A stretch of DNA of 64,000 nucleotides. It comes from Sphingorhabdus_B arenilitoris (lineage in GTDB: Bacteria > Pseudomonadota > Alphaproteobacteria > Sphingomonadales > Sphingomonadaceae). The notes beneath the pieces were generated by a model. That model saw nothing but the letters and a program-made list of their open reading frames with translations. It did no database searches and was not told the DNA's origin. Both the position numbers and the translations under genes were made by a program. Numbering within the stretch: the stretch's first letter is position 1; the number at the start of each line of letters is the position of its first letter. Shown in pieces: positions 43,935 through 52,617 of the stretch. The DNA is taken from assembly GCF_042651485.1 (NCBI RefSeq), contig NZ_JBHSDH010000013.1, forward strand, positions 434,001 to 498,000, in the 5' to 3' direction.

Positions 43935-45295
43935 GGTTTTGGCTCTAAGGCCAAGCTGCCTTCATAATTCGCAACTTTCATCAAAACCGCGGTCCATGCA
44001 GCAACATTTTGCCGGAGCTGCGCCTTGTCCACCTTGTCCAGCGTATCATCCGGCGTGTGGTGCAAATCAAAGTAACGGGTGCCATCCTGTTGCAAATCAA
44101 TGATGGCCAAATTTTGCGCGTCAATGATTGGCCCGACATCTGCGCCGCCGCCTGCTGCCTGTGTGCCCCGCGATATCCCAAGCGGAGACAGAGCGCTGGC
44201 TATATCACCTGCAAGCTGACCGGCGTTTTCGGGCAATTTGAAATCGACACGCCACACCCGGTCGGCGCCAAAATCCGATTCCATGGCGAGTCCGTGCGGT
44301 TCATTCTTATATTTTTCACCATAAGATTTGCCGCCCCAAATGCCCACTTCCTCTGCACCGGCCCAAAGCAACCTGATGGTGCGTTTGGGCTGACCCGCCT
44401 TTTTAACTATCAAGGCAGCGGCGGTAATGATCCCGCAACCCGCCGCGTCATCGAAAGCACCGGTCCCCAAATCCCAACTGTCAAGGTGACAAGCGATAAC
44501 GATAGGCGGCAAATTGCTGCTGCCCTTTACCTCGGCGATGACATTGCCAGATGTTTGCATCCCGATATTTCGGGGCGTCATTACCAATTTCAACTCAATA
44601 GGTTTGCCGCGCGCAATCATGCGTTGCAGATTTTCCGCATCGGGCAGGGATAGTGCACCTGCAGGAATCGGAGTTACACCGGCTTCGAAATTGGTATTCC
44701 CGGTATGCGGGTTACGGTGGTAATCGGTGCCTGCCGAACGGATCACGATCGCTGCTGCGCCTTTTTTTGCCGCGATATTGGGACCAATGAAACGCGCTCC
44801 GCCAAATGCGCCGTAGCTGCTGCCATCCTGCGTGCGCTGCATTGCATGATTTACAAACGCGATCTTGCCCTTCAATTGCCTATCATCGGCGGCCTGCAAA
44901 GCGGCCAAATTGTCAAAATAGACGACTTGCGCGGTCAATCCGGTATCCGGTGTACTGCCGCTATTGCCAAGCGCAGTGATGGCCAGTTTTTGCGGGAAGG
45001 GTGAGACGACTTCTGCTACTTCCGTTCCGCGCACCCATGTGGGCATTTGATATTCTTCGATCCGAACATTGTCCAATCCCAGCATTTTAAGCTTCGCCAC
45101 TGACCATGTCCGCGCCCGGGCCTCTGCCGCGGTTCCGGCCTGACGCGGTCCAATCTCTGTGGTTAAACCTTCGACGATATCCCATGCCACCTCATCATTT
45201 TTCAACGCATCTTGAACCGGGTCCGCAAATGCCGGCGCGGTTAGGGCAGAGGACAGCGCAAGCGCGCAGGCGAATGTCAATTTTGTATATCTCAT
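43931..45295 (-). CDS. Secreted M28-family zinc metallopeptidase
   Basis: A 454-residue exported peptidase. The signal peptide is MRYTKLTFACALALSSALTAPAFA. Residues of about 120-230 form a PA-like insert. The catalytic zinc site of the M28 group is visible as the CHLDSWDLGTGAFDDAAG block (H-x-D, bridging D), the EE pair in WAGAEEVGIWG, the later ESDFGADRVWR, and the final histidine in DLHHTPDDTLDKV. The aminopeptidase or carboxypeptidase activity is not resolved. The start at 45295 is at the signal peptide; the long upstream in-frame extension is spurious. Confidence 0.9.
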   Translation of the reverse strand: MRYTKLTFACALALSSALTAPAFADPVQDALKNDEVAWDIVEGLTTEIGPRQAGTAAEARARTWSVAKLKMLGLDNVRIEEYQMPTWVRGTEVAEVVSPFPQKLAITALGNSGSTPDTGLTAQVVYFDNLAALQAADDRQLKGKIAFVNHAMQRTQDGSSYGAFGGARFIGPNIAAKKGAAAIVIRSAGTDYHRNPHTGNTNFEAGVTPIPAGALSLPDAENLQRMIARGKPIELKLVMTPRNIGMQTSGNVIAEVKGSSNLPPIVIACHLDSWDLGTGAFDDAAGCGIITAAALIVKKAGQPKRTIRLLWAGAEEVGIWGGKSYGEKYKNEPHGLAMESDFGADRVWRVDFKLPENAGQLAGDIASALSPLGISRGTQAAGGGADVGPIIDAQNLAIIDLQQDGTRYFDLHHTPDDTLDKVDKAQLRQNVAAWTAVLMKVANYEGSLALEPKP

Positions 45296-45439
45296 TCGTG
45301 GGACATTATCGCCAAAAGTGGCAATTGCAATGATGTCCAAAAGCAAAACTTGCGAGTGCAGCTCCCTGACGCTAGGGGCTTTGCCATATCCCGAACAGTT
45401 GGCGGAATATTTGCCGCCCCATTTCAGCAAGGAACCAAC

Positions 45440-47119
45440 ATGGCCGCCCAATATAGTTTTGTAATGAAAAATATGAGCAAAACCTTCCCCGGCGCGAGCA
45501 AGCCGGTGCTCAGTAGTATTAACCTGCAATTTTACCCTGATGCCAAAATCGGTATCGTGGGACCCAATGGCACCGGTAAATCGACGCTGATGAAGATTAT
45601 GGCCGGAATCGATACCGAATTTACCGGTGAGGCATGGCCCGGCGAAAATATCAAAGTGGGCTATCTGGCACAGGAACCGCAGCTGGACGAAAGCAAGACC
45701 GTTAAGGAAAATGTTATGGACGGCGTGCGGCCCGTCGCCGACATGATCGACCGGTTTAATGAAATATCGATGCTGATGGGTGATCCGCCCGAAGATGCCG
45801 ATTTCGACGCGCTGATGGAGGAAATGGGCACGCTGCAGGAAAAAATCGACGCGGTTGATGGATGGTCGCTGGACAGCCATTTGGAATTGGCGATGGAGGC
45901 ACTGCGCTGCCCGCCTGGCGACAGCGCTGTCACCAATTTATCCGGCGGTGAAAAGCGCCGTGTTGCGCTGACCCGCTTACTGCTGGAAAAACCTGACATA
46001 TTGCTGCTCGACGAACCGACCAACCATTTGGATGCGGAGAGTGTAGCGTGGCTGGAAAAGCATCTGTCGGATTATAAGGGCAATGTGATCCTCGTAACTC
46101 ACGACCGCTATTTCCTTGATAACGTAGTCAGCTGGATACTCGAACTCGATCGCGGGCGCTATTTCGTTTATGAAGGCAATTATTCGACCTATCTGGAAAA
46201 GAAAGCCAAGCGCCTGGAACAAGAAGCACGCGAAGATAGCGGCCGCCAAAAGGCGATTAAAGATGAGCTGGAGTGGATACGGCAAAGTCCAAAGGCGCGG
46301 CAAACCAAATCGAAGGCCCGAATTAAAAGCTTTGACCAGTTGATCGAGGCTCAGGAAAACCGGGCACCGGGCAAGGCACAGATCGTCATCCAAACCCCCG
46401 AACGGCTGGGCAGCAAAGTGATTGAAGTAAAAAATGTCAGCAAAGCATACGGCGACAAGCTGCTGTTTGAAAATCTGTCTTTCACCATTCCGCAGGGCGG
46501 TATTGTTGGTGTCATTGGTCCCAATGGCGCGGGTAAATCCACATTGTTCAAGCTGATCACAGGGCAGGAAACCCCCGACAGCGGTGAGGTAGATATTGGC
46601 GATACCGTCAAATTGGGATTCGTGGATCAAAGCCGCGATGACTTGGACGCCAACAAAAATGTGTGGGAAGAAATTTCCGATGGCGCTGATTTCATGAAGG
46701 TTGGAAAACATGAAATGCCAACCCGCGCCTATGTTGGCGCGTTTAATTTCAAAGGAACCGATCAGCAGAAAAAAGTCGGCCAGCTGTCTGGTGGCGAACG
46801 CAACCGCGTGCATATGGCAAAAATGCTGAAGCAAGGCGGCAATGTGCTGCTGCTTGACGAACCGACCAACGATTTGGATGTGGAAACGCTGTCGGCGCTG
46901 GAAGAGGCGCTGGAAAGCTTTGCAGGATGCGCCGTGGTAATTTCGCATGACCGCTTCTTCCTTGACCGCCTGGCAACCCATATTTTGGCCTTTGAGGGTG
47001 ATAGCCATGTCGAATGGTTTGAAGGCAATTTTGAAAGCTATGAAGAAGACAAGATTGAAAGATTGGGTGAAGAGGCAACGCGGCCTAGCCGGACCACGTA
47101 TAAAAAGATGACAAGGTAA
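45440..47119 (+). CDS. ettA: Energy-dependent translational throttle protein EttA (ABC-F ATPase)
   Basis: A 559-residue ABC-F protein that binds the ribosomal E site and regulates the first peptide bonds according to ATP level. It has two ABC modules: Walker A GPNGTGKST and signature LSGGEKRRVAL in the first, and GPNGAGKST and LSGGERNRVHM in the second. Walker B is LLLDEPTNHLD and LLLDEPTNDLD. The long EttA-type linker (IRQSPKARQTKSKARIKSF) lies between them. No membrane domain is present, as expected. The ATG at 45440 has AAGGAA about 8 nt upstream; an in-frame extension into the divergent spacer is rejected. Confidence 0.96.
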   Translation: MAAQYSFVMKNMSKTFPGASKPVLSSINLQFYPDAKIGIVGPNGTGKSTLMKIMAGIDTEFTGEAWPGENIKVGYLAQEPQLDESKTVKENVMDGVRPVADMIDRFNEISMLMGDPPEDADFDALMEEMGTLQEKIDAVDGWSLDSHLELAMEALRCPPGDSAVTNLSGGEKRRVALTRLLLEKPDILLLDEPTNHLDAESVAWLEKHLSDYKGNVILVTHDRYFLDNVVSWILELDRGRYFVYEGNYSTYLEKKAKRLEQEAREDSGRQKAIKDELEWIRQSPKARQTKSKARIKSFDQLIEAQENRAPGKAQIVIQTPERLGSKVIEVKNVSKAYGDKLLFENLSFTIPQGGIVGVIGPNGAGKSTLFKLITGQETPDSGEVDIGDTVKLGFVDQSRDDLDANKNVWEEISDGADFMKVGKHEMPTRAYVGAFNFKGTDQQKKVGQLSGGERNRVHMAKMLKQGGNVLLLDEPTNDLDVETLSALEEALESFAGCAVVISHDRFFLDRLATHILAFEGDSHVEWFEGNFESYEEDKIERLGEEATRPSRTTYKKMTR

Positions 47120-47160
47120 ATCTCTGTCCAACCCCGGCCGAAGAGCAAAGGAGTTTTGCA

Positions 47161-47706
47161 ATGAAGATGACGAATAAAAATGTGATATTTTTTGGCCTGG
47201 CTTTACTGGTCGGAATTTATTTAGGGCTGCAATATCCGTTGTTTGGTATGGTGTTGCTGATACCGCTGATCATCTTTGTCGTGGTCATTTTGATGCGGAA
47301 TAAGTCGGGCGAACTGGCTGACGCGGCTTCAACCGAAGAAGCGCGGAATTTTCAAGTCAGGCCTGGACTGTCGCGAATTTATGTCATGCGTGACGGCTTT
47401 GTGGGCGGTCAGCAAGGGATGAACATCACGATTGACGGCGCGATGAATAGTCAAATTCGGTCCAAATATTTCCTGATGCTCGACGTCGAACCAGGTAAGC
47501 ATCAGGTAACAGCGCAAATGGCGAGCGGCACGAAATCGGCGGAATTGGTTTATGACGTTGAAACCGCCGATGGCGAATGCGTGCTTTTGGACGCGAAACT
47601 CAATGTCGGCCTTCTGCAAGGCACGCCCACATTTGATGAAATCCGCAAACCGCATATTGCAAAAGATAAATTGGCAAAGCTGAAGCTGGTGAAGTGGAAA
47701 ACGTAA
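47161..47706 (+). CDS. DUF2846 domain protein with two membrane helices
   Basis: A 181-residue protein with two adjacent N-terminal membrane helices (residues about 8-45) and then a soluble domain. The pattern SRIYVMRDGFVGGQQGMNITIDG and then VEPGKHQVTAQM fits DUF2846, a beta-rich domain common in envelope proteins of unknown role. It lies about 40 nt after ettA, with AAGGAG 6 nt before the ATG, and could be in the same transcript. It abuts the convergent gene at 47707. Confidence 0.77.
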   Translation: MKMTNKNVIFFGLALLVGIYLGLQYPLFGMVLLIPLIIFVVVILMRNKSGELADAASTEEARNFQVRPGLSRIYVMRDGFVGGQQGMNITIDGAMNSQIRSKYFLMLDVEPGKHQVTAQMASGTKSAELVYDVETADGECVLLDAKLNVGLLQGTPTFDEIRKPHIAKDKLAKLKLVKWKT

Positions 47707-48414
47707 TTATGGCTTTGCGGTGCGAAGTGGGCTGGCGCTGGCAATAGATATGGGGCAGGGCTTAACATGCTCTGCTTTGATTTCACCCTTGAAATGGATT
47801 CGGGCGGCACTGTCGTTGCGCTCAACTTGTAAGTTTACGCAGTAACCTGTATCGTAATAATGCCTGTTGCCGCTTGCCCCGACTTTAGCTTTTCTGGGCA
47901 GTAGGAATTCATATACACCGGCGTTAATTTGGATACGTGGCGTTTTATAGAAATCTTTTGAACTTACGATGGCGTAATGTCCTCCTCGGCCGCTGCGATC
48001 CAGATCGGATATACGAAATTCTTCCATTGCAAAGATTGAGCCCAGGGGGCGAAATGCCTGATACTCACGGTATGTCCCAACTACACCAATGGACCACAGC
48101 GAAATAAATCCAAAGCAGAGCAGGGTTACAACGAACCCAACCGCGATTCTATTGATCAATCCGCTGACCAAAGCCGCCGATATAATTCCTGCTGCCACTC
48201 CGATTCCAACGGCGACAAACAAAACATCATCGTCAAAAAATTCATTATCGCCTTTCAGCATATAAGTATCCGAAAAAGAGATGCCAACAATGAAAGGTGC
48301 TGCAAACAGGAATAAGAACAGAAACCCAATGAAGTTCCATAAGAGCATGTTTTTGGGTGGAACAGCCGTTTCCTCCCATTCATAACCGCGCACATCTTGA
48401 TCTAAATATGCCAC
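47707..48414 (-). CDS. Uncharacterised membrane protein
   Basis: A 235-residue protein that I do not recognise. It has about three hydrophobic segments in the first 130 residues (LLWNFIGFLFLFLFAAPFIVG, a glycine/valine-rich one, and FVVTLLCFGFISLWSIGVV), then a soluble, likely extracytoplasmic domain of about 110 residues with two cysteines (GYCVNL and VKPCPI) that could form a disulphide. It has no motif I can name. The gene ends immediately next to the convergent DUF2846 gene. Confidence 0.65.
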   Translation of the reverse strand: MAYLDQDVRGYEWEETAVPPKNMLLWNFIGFLFLFLFAAPFIVGISFSDTYMLKGDNEFFDDDVLFVAVGIGVAAGIISAALVSGLINRIAVGFVVTLLCFGFISLWSIGVVGTYREYQAFRPLGSIFAMEEFRISDLDRSGRGGHYAIVSSKDFYKTPRIQINAGVYEFLLPRKAKVGASGNRHYYDTGYCVNLQVERNDSAARIHFKGEIKAEHVKPCPISIASASPLRTAKP

Positions 48415-48494
48415 AAACGCTCTTTCATTTTCTTAATCGGGCACCTTAATAGCAGGCAATCGTTAAGAAAACGCGTTGGCTATGAGGCCTTCGG

Positions 48495-49937
48495 TTAGTC
48501 TCGGGAAGTAAGCAGGCTCACCCCAATAATTGCTGCCATCGCTGCTGCGAAACCGGGGACAATTTCATAAAGGCTGCTGCTCCAACCGATGGCGATCCAC
48601 AGCGCAACGACGCCCGCGCCAGTCACAAGGCCGGCAACCGCTCCGGCACCGGTCATCCGCTTCCATGTCAATGCCAAGATAATCAATGGACCAAATGCGG
48701 CGCCAAAACCGGCCCAGGCGTTGGACACCAGCCCTAGCACTTCGCTTTCCGGATCGGCTGCGATCACCGCTGCTATTATTGCAACGGCCAAGACGCATAG
48801 CCGTCCAACAGTGACCATTTCCCGCTCGCTCGCGCCTTTACGCAGGAACAGGCGGTAAAAATCTTCGGTTAGCGAGCTGCTCGCAACCAATAGCTGAGAG
48901 CTTATCGTGCTCATAATAGCGGCAAGCAGCGCCGCGAGCAGGAAGCCAGTAATCAAGGGATGAAATAGCAAATTGGCAAGCAGGATGAAAATTGTTTCTG
49001 CATCGTCAAGCTGCATTCCATTTTGCTCGACATAGGCACGGCCCAATATGCCGACACCGATAGCGCCAAGCAATGCGATCCCCATCCAGATCATGCCGAT
49101 ATTACGCGCAGTAGGGACATCCTTCACACTGCGCAGCGCCATAAAGCGCACAATAATATGCGGCTGCCCAAAATAGCCAAGGCCCCACGTCACCGCCGAC
49201 ACAAAACCCAGAAAGGTCAGCCCTTTTGTCAGGCTCAAATATTCTGGATCAATGGCGGTTAACGTTGTGCTGGCCGCCGTCCAACCGCCATCGTCATATA
49301 AGATCACGGCGGGCATTAACACCAATGCCACAACCATGATGCATCCCTGCACAAAATCGGTCAGCGATACGGCCAGAAATCCGCCAAACATAGTGTAGGC
49401 TACAACGACTCCGCCGGTAATATAGATGCCGAGCATATAGTCGCTGATGCTCGTAATATCGAACAGGCTGGCAAAGCTGCTGACAAATAACTTACCGCCA
49501 CCGACAAGTCCGGCAGCGGTATAGACCGAGAAAAATAGGACGATGATTATAGCCGATGTTACGCGCAGTGCCGTTGCCTGATCGGGGAAGCGATTAGCCA
49601 AAAATTCTGGTATCGTAAGCGAATTGCCATAGCTTTCGGTTTGTTCGCGAAGACGCGGAGCAACGACAATCCAATTGGCCAGTGCGCCGACAAACAAGCC
49701 AATGCCAATCCAGGCCTCAACAAGCCCCGTGGCATATAATGCGCCTGGAAGACCAAGCAAAAGCCAACCCGACATGTCCGACGCCCCGGCAGACAGCGCC
49801 GCAACCGCCGGTGACAATTGCCGCCCGCCCAGCATATATTCCTCACTATTGCCGGTCGATTTACGCCAAGCGTAAAGACCTATAGCGATCATCAGGAGGA
49901 AATATAAGGCGAGGCTGATCAAGGTTCCTGTTTGCAT
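48495..49937 (-). CDS. putP: Sodium/proline symporter
   Basis: A 480-residue solute:sodium symporter (SSS family) with about 13 transmembrane helices. Family landmarks are SAGASDMSGWLLLGLPGALYATGL in helix 2, FLANRFPDQ, ITGGVVVAYTMFGGFLAVSLTDFVQG, and GLGYFGQPHIIVRFMALRSVKDVP, which are characteristic of PutP. It should import L-proline with sodium. No putA gene is beside it. The gene stands alone, with an 80-nt spacer downstream and a 44-nt spacer to the end of the next operon upstream. Confidence 0.94.
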   Translation of the reverse strand: MQTGTLISLALYFLLMIAIGLYAWRKSTGNSEEYMLGGRQLSPAVAALSAGASDMSGWLLLGLPGALYATGLVEAWIGIGLFVGALANWIVVAPRLREQTESYGNSLTIPEFLANRFPDQATALRVTSAIIIVLFFSVYTAAGLVGGGKLFVSSFASLFDITSISDYMLGIYITGGVVVAYTMFGGFLAVSLTDFVQGCIMVVALVLMPAVILYDDGGWTAASTTLTAIDPEYLSLTKGLTFLGFVSAVTWGLGYFGQPHIIVRFMALRSVKDVPTARNIGMIWMGIALLGAIGVGILGRAYVEQNGMQLDDAETIFILLANLLFHPLITGFLLAALLAAIMSTISSQLLVASSSLTEDFYRLFLRKGASEREMVTVGRLCVLAVAIIAAVIAADPESEVLGLVSNAWAGFGAAFGPLIILALTWKRMTGAGAVAGLVTGAGVVALWIAIGWSSSLYEIVPGFAAAMAAIIGVSLLTSRD

Positions 49938-49981
49938 CGCCGCGGGCTACCATAATGGGCACCGATGTCAAATTTACGTCG

Positions 49982-50611
49982 CTATGGCACCACCCATTGT
50001 CCCGACCAACCTTGGGCAACAGGATCAAAAATAAACTGCGCGCGCCGATGCCCCGCATTGGCGAGATAGAGCCAGTCGATCCGGTCAAAGGCAAAATATA
50101 GGACCGCAAAATTATCGCGGGCATCGGTTAGTTGCGCTTCATCCGGTTGCTTGCCTTCTATCCAGGAAGGCAGGCCTGATGTTGGCGATGCGCTGGCGCT
50201 CCCTGGCGCAGCCTCGGCCATGTAGCATCGCCGGGCAAAGGCCGTTGACCGCGTCCATGCCTCATCCGCATTTGATGCAATATCGGTCCTTCCTGTGCCC
50301 TCAAAGCGCAGCTGCAGCTTTGCCGCTTCGTCATATATCAAAACAGACATTTCTTGTCGGCTGTCGACCTGCCCAACCTTGGCGCTCCGCCTATCGGTAT
50401 GGAAACGCATCCGCTGCGCTTGCCAATCTATTTCGCGCAGGATCATCACCCGCTGCGTCGGTGCACCGTCATGCGTGAGACTGGCGACGACCGGATGATG
50501 CGCCGGCGCTTTGCGGTTGGTCACGCCGTCGGCGAGAACAGTTTCAATATGATCGAGGCAAGCGTTTAGATCATCGTAATAATCAGGAAGGGGCAGCGGC
50601 ATATCGGTCAT
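49982..50611 (-). CDS. Pyridoxamine 5'-phosphate oxidase family flavoprotein
   Basis: A 209-residue FMN-binding split-barrel protein. The core motif QRVMILREIDWQAQRMRFHTDRRSAKVGQ matches the FMN phosphate site of the pyridoxamine oxidase family, and the C-terminus (RRAQFIF...QGWSGQWVVP) resembles the substrate-side end of PdxH (which has R-x-H). It lacks the full PdxH C-terminal signature, so it is better called a PNPO-family protein than PdxH. It overlaps the carbonic anhydrase gene by 4 nt and is the last gene of the sbtA-PII-can operon; its link to bicarbonate is not obvious. Confidence 0.82.
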   Translation of the reverse strand: MTDMPLPLPDYYDDLNACLDHIETVLADGVTNRKAPAHHPVVASLTHDGAPTQRVMILREIDWQAQRMRFHTDRRSAKVGQVDSRQEMSVLIYDEAAKLQLRFEGTGRTDIASNADEAWTRSTAFARRCYMAEAAPGSASASPTSGLPSWIEGKQPDEAQLTDARDNFAVLYFAFDRIDWLYLANAGHRRAQFIFDPVAQGWSGQWVVP

Positions 50612-51234
50612 TCTTGTGGTTCAAAGCGGCCAGTGGCCTCATCGAGCACATGGAGCCGTCCCTCGGCTATCGCAAACCATGCCCCGTGCAATTTAATTTG
50701 CCCCGCTCGCTCCCTTTCTGCGATAAAGGGAAAGGTCCGTAAATTGGCAATGCTTACTTTTACCGATTCCATTTCGAGCGCTCGTTGCGGATCCTCACAA
50801 CATGATGCAACAACCGCGTCACGGGCTTCATCGATAATCGACATCCAATCATCAATGAAGCTGGGGCCGGGTTCCCCCAAATCACCGCCGGTGAGCGCCG
50901 CACTAATCCCGCCGCATTTTCCGTGGCCAAGGACAACAATATGACGGACATTCAGGCCCGTCACGCCAAATTCAATGGCCGCTGATGCGCCGTGGCGGCC
51001 GCCGCCTGTTTCATAAGGCGGGACAAGATTGGCCACATTGCGCAGCGCGAAAACCTGTCCGGGGACAGTGTCAAATATTGTTGCTGGATCGACGCGGCTG
51101 TCGCAACAGGAAATGACCATGACGGGCGGGGCCTGCCCTTCATTTGCTAACTCGTCATAACGTCCTTTTTGTTTGATATAACCGTCACTGCGAAATCTTT
51201 TATAACCTTGCAACAAATGCGCAAATTCAGGCAT
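50608..51234 (-). CDS. Beta-class carbonic anhydrase
   Basis: A 208-residue enzyme converting CO2 and bicarbonate. The zinc-ligand motifs of beta-carbonic anhydrases are present: C44-D45-S46-R47 in VISCCDSRVDP, and the histidine and cysteine in VVLGHGKCGG. The D/R dyad is intact, which suggests an active enzyme. Cytoplasmic, with no signal. It is third in an operon: sbtA, then a PII-like gene whose last base is the first base of this start codon, then this gene, overlapped by the flavin oxidase-like gene. The context points to conversion of imported bicarbonate. Confidence 0.95.
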   Translation of the reverse strand: MPEFAHLLQGYKRFRSDGYIKQKGRYDELANEGQAPPVMVISCCDSRVDPATIFDTVPGQVFALRNVANLVPPYETGGGRHGASAAIEFGVTGLNVRHIVVLGHGKCGGISAALTGGDLGEPGPSFIDDWMSIIDEARDAVVASCCEDPQRALEMESVKVSIANLRTFPFIAERERAGQIKLHGAWFAIAEGRLHVLDEATGRFEPQE

Positions 51235-51545
51235 TAAAACTTATCCCCTCTTATTACCTGTACATTTCCGACGGTGAGCAGCAATCGGTGCGTTTCCAAT
51301 ATTGGCTCTATGCGGTCAATCAGCGCCTGCGCTTTTTCGTCCGAAGCGATGGCCAGCAAAATCGATTTTGCCGCCGCTCCTGTCACATCATCATGTTGCC
51401 ATTCGCCGTCACGCCCGCCCCCTGAATCGACATGGATCACGCTCCATCCAGAGATACCGGCAGATTTAATCATATTGATGATGATCGGCATCAACGGCGT
51501 GTCGACCAATATTTCAATTCGTTTTCGAACGACTGTATCAACCAT
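51234..51545 (-). CDS. PII-like signalling protein (SbtB/CPII type)
   Basis: A 103-residue member of the PII-like superfamily. The beta-alpha-beta start (VVRKRIEILVDTPLMPIIINMIKSAGISGWSVIHVDSGG), a short T-loop region (GGGRDGEWQHDD) and the final LTVGNVQVIRGDKF are typical. Its place next to sbtA matches SbtB in cyanobacteria and CPII in some chemoautotrophs, which bind adenine nucleotides or bicarbonate and control SbtA. It lies 15 nt after sbtA and 1 nt overlaps the carbonic anhydrase. The T-loop lacks the classical PII uridylylation tyrosine, so a GlnB role is unlikely. Confidence 0.87.
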   Translation of the reverse strand: MVDTVVRKRIEILVDTPLMPIIINMIKSAGISGWSVIHVDSGGGRDGEWQHDDVTGAAAKSILLAIASDEKAQALIDRIEPILETHRLLLTVGNVQVIRGDKF

Positions 51546-51560
51546 GTTATCTCCGTCCCT

Positions 51561-52526
51561 CTATATCATCATCTGCACCATCGCAGCATATAGGGTTATG
51601 CCAAAGATGATGTTGAATGGAAATGTGATGCCGAGCGACATAGAAAGATAGACGCCCGGATCGGCTTCTGGCACCGCGAGCCGCATGGCTGCGGGTACGG
51701 CGATATAGGACGCGCTGGCCGCCAATACCGCCAATATCGCGGCAGAACCCGGATCAAGGCCGATGGCGACGCCGATAACTGCACCGACCATACCATTTGC
51801 CACCGGCATCAATATAGCCAATATCACGAGCGGCAGTGTTAACTTTCGCGATTGAATAAGCCGCCGCGCCGCGACCAACCCCATATCCAGAAGGAACAGG
51901 CACAATACGCCGCGAAAGCCCGTGTCGAACAGCGGTTTAACCGGCGCAAACCCGTCTTTGCCTGCGATAATCCCGATAATAAACGCACCGACAAGCAATA
52001 TGACCGAACCGTTGGAAAATACCTCATGCATCAATTTGGCGGTGCTTTGCTTTGGTGCGCCGGGGGTTTCAACCTTCTTGCCGTGCAGAAGCAACAAACC
52101 GCTGATAATCGCGGGCGTTTCCATCAACGCCATGATAGCCACCATATATCCGGCCGGTTCCAAACCGCGCCCGGAAAATATCTCCTGCGCCGTCACAAAT
52201 GTTACGACGCTTACCGACCCATAATGCGCCGCAACCGCGCCTGCATCGACGGGTTTTAATTTACCGAACCGAGTGAGCAGGAAATAGGCGGGTACCGGCA
52301 AAAGGAAGCTGAGCCCCAAGCCCGCCAAAGCGGCTAACGCCAATTGCGCGCTGAAACCTGCTTCCGCTACTTCTATGCCGCCTTTTAAACCGATTGCGGC
52401 CATGAGATAAATGGACATGGCCTTGCCGAACGCTTCTGGAATAGACAGGTCGGATTTGATGAGTGCCGCAAAAAATCCCAGCACGAAAAACAGAATAATC
52501 GGGGAGGTTAAAGTATCAACGATCAT
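51561..52526 (-). CDS. sbtA: SbtA-type sodium-dependent bicarbonate transporter
   Basis: A 321-residue membrane protein with about ten helices in two inverted halves. The N-terminus (SPIILFFVLGFFAALIKSDLSIPEAFGKAMSIYLMAAIGLKGG) is the SbtA family signature, and SLGITFPFNIIFGI closes the second half. The family carries sodium-coupled bicarbonate uptake, best known in cyanobacteria. It is the first gene of an sbtA-PII-carbonic anhydrase operon. A few relatives may carry other anions; the neighbouring carbonic anhydrase favours bicarbonate. Confidence 0.9.
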   Translation of the reverse strand: MIVDTLTSPIILFFVLGFFAALIKSDLSIPEAFGKAMSIYLMAAIGLKGGIEVAEAGFSAQLALAALAGLGLSFLLPVPAYFLLTRFGKLKPVDAGAVAAHYGSVSVVTFVTAQEIFSGRGLEPAGYMVAIMALMETPAIISGLLLLHGKKVETPGAPKQSTAKLMHEVFSNGSVILLVGAFIIGIIAGKDGFAPVKPLFDTGFRGVLCLFLLDMGLVAARRLIQSRKLTLPLVILAILMPVANGMVGAVIGVAIGLDPGSAAILAVLAASASYIAVPAAMRLAVPEADPGVYLSMSLGITFPFNIIFGITLYAAMVQMMI

Positions 52527-52617
52527 GGCCGGATTCCAAATAGAGCAAGTCTGCTGCCTGCATTAGCATCCCGCAAACCATTGGCAAGCGAACAAGTCGG
52601 CGTTATGTGAGCTATTT

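Noticed and set aside
43931..45880. Long N-terminal extension of the M28 peptidase
   Set aside because: The extension crosses the divergent spacer and part of ettA; a clear signal peptide starts at 45295.
45977..47161. 394-codon minus-strand frame
   Set aside because: Antisense to ettA, with no motif; a product of codon bias in the ABC protein.
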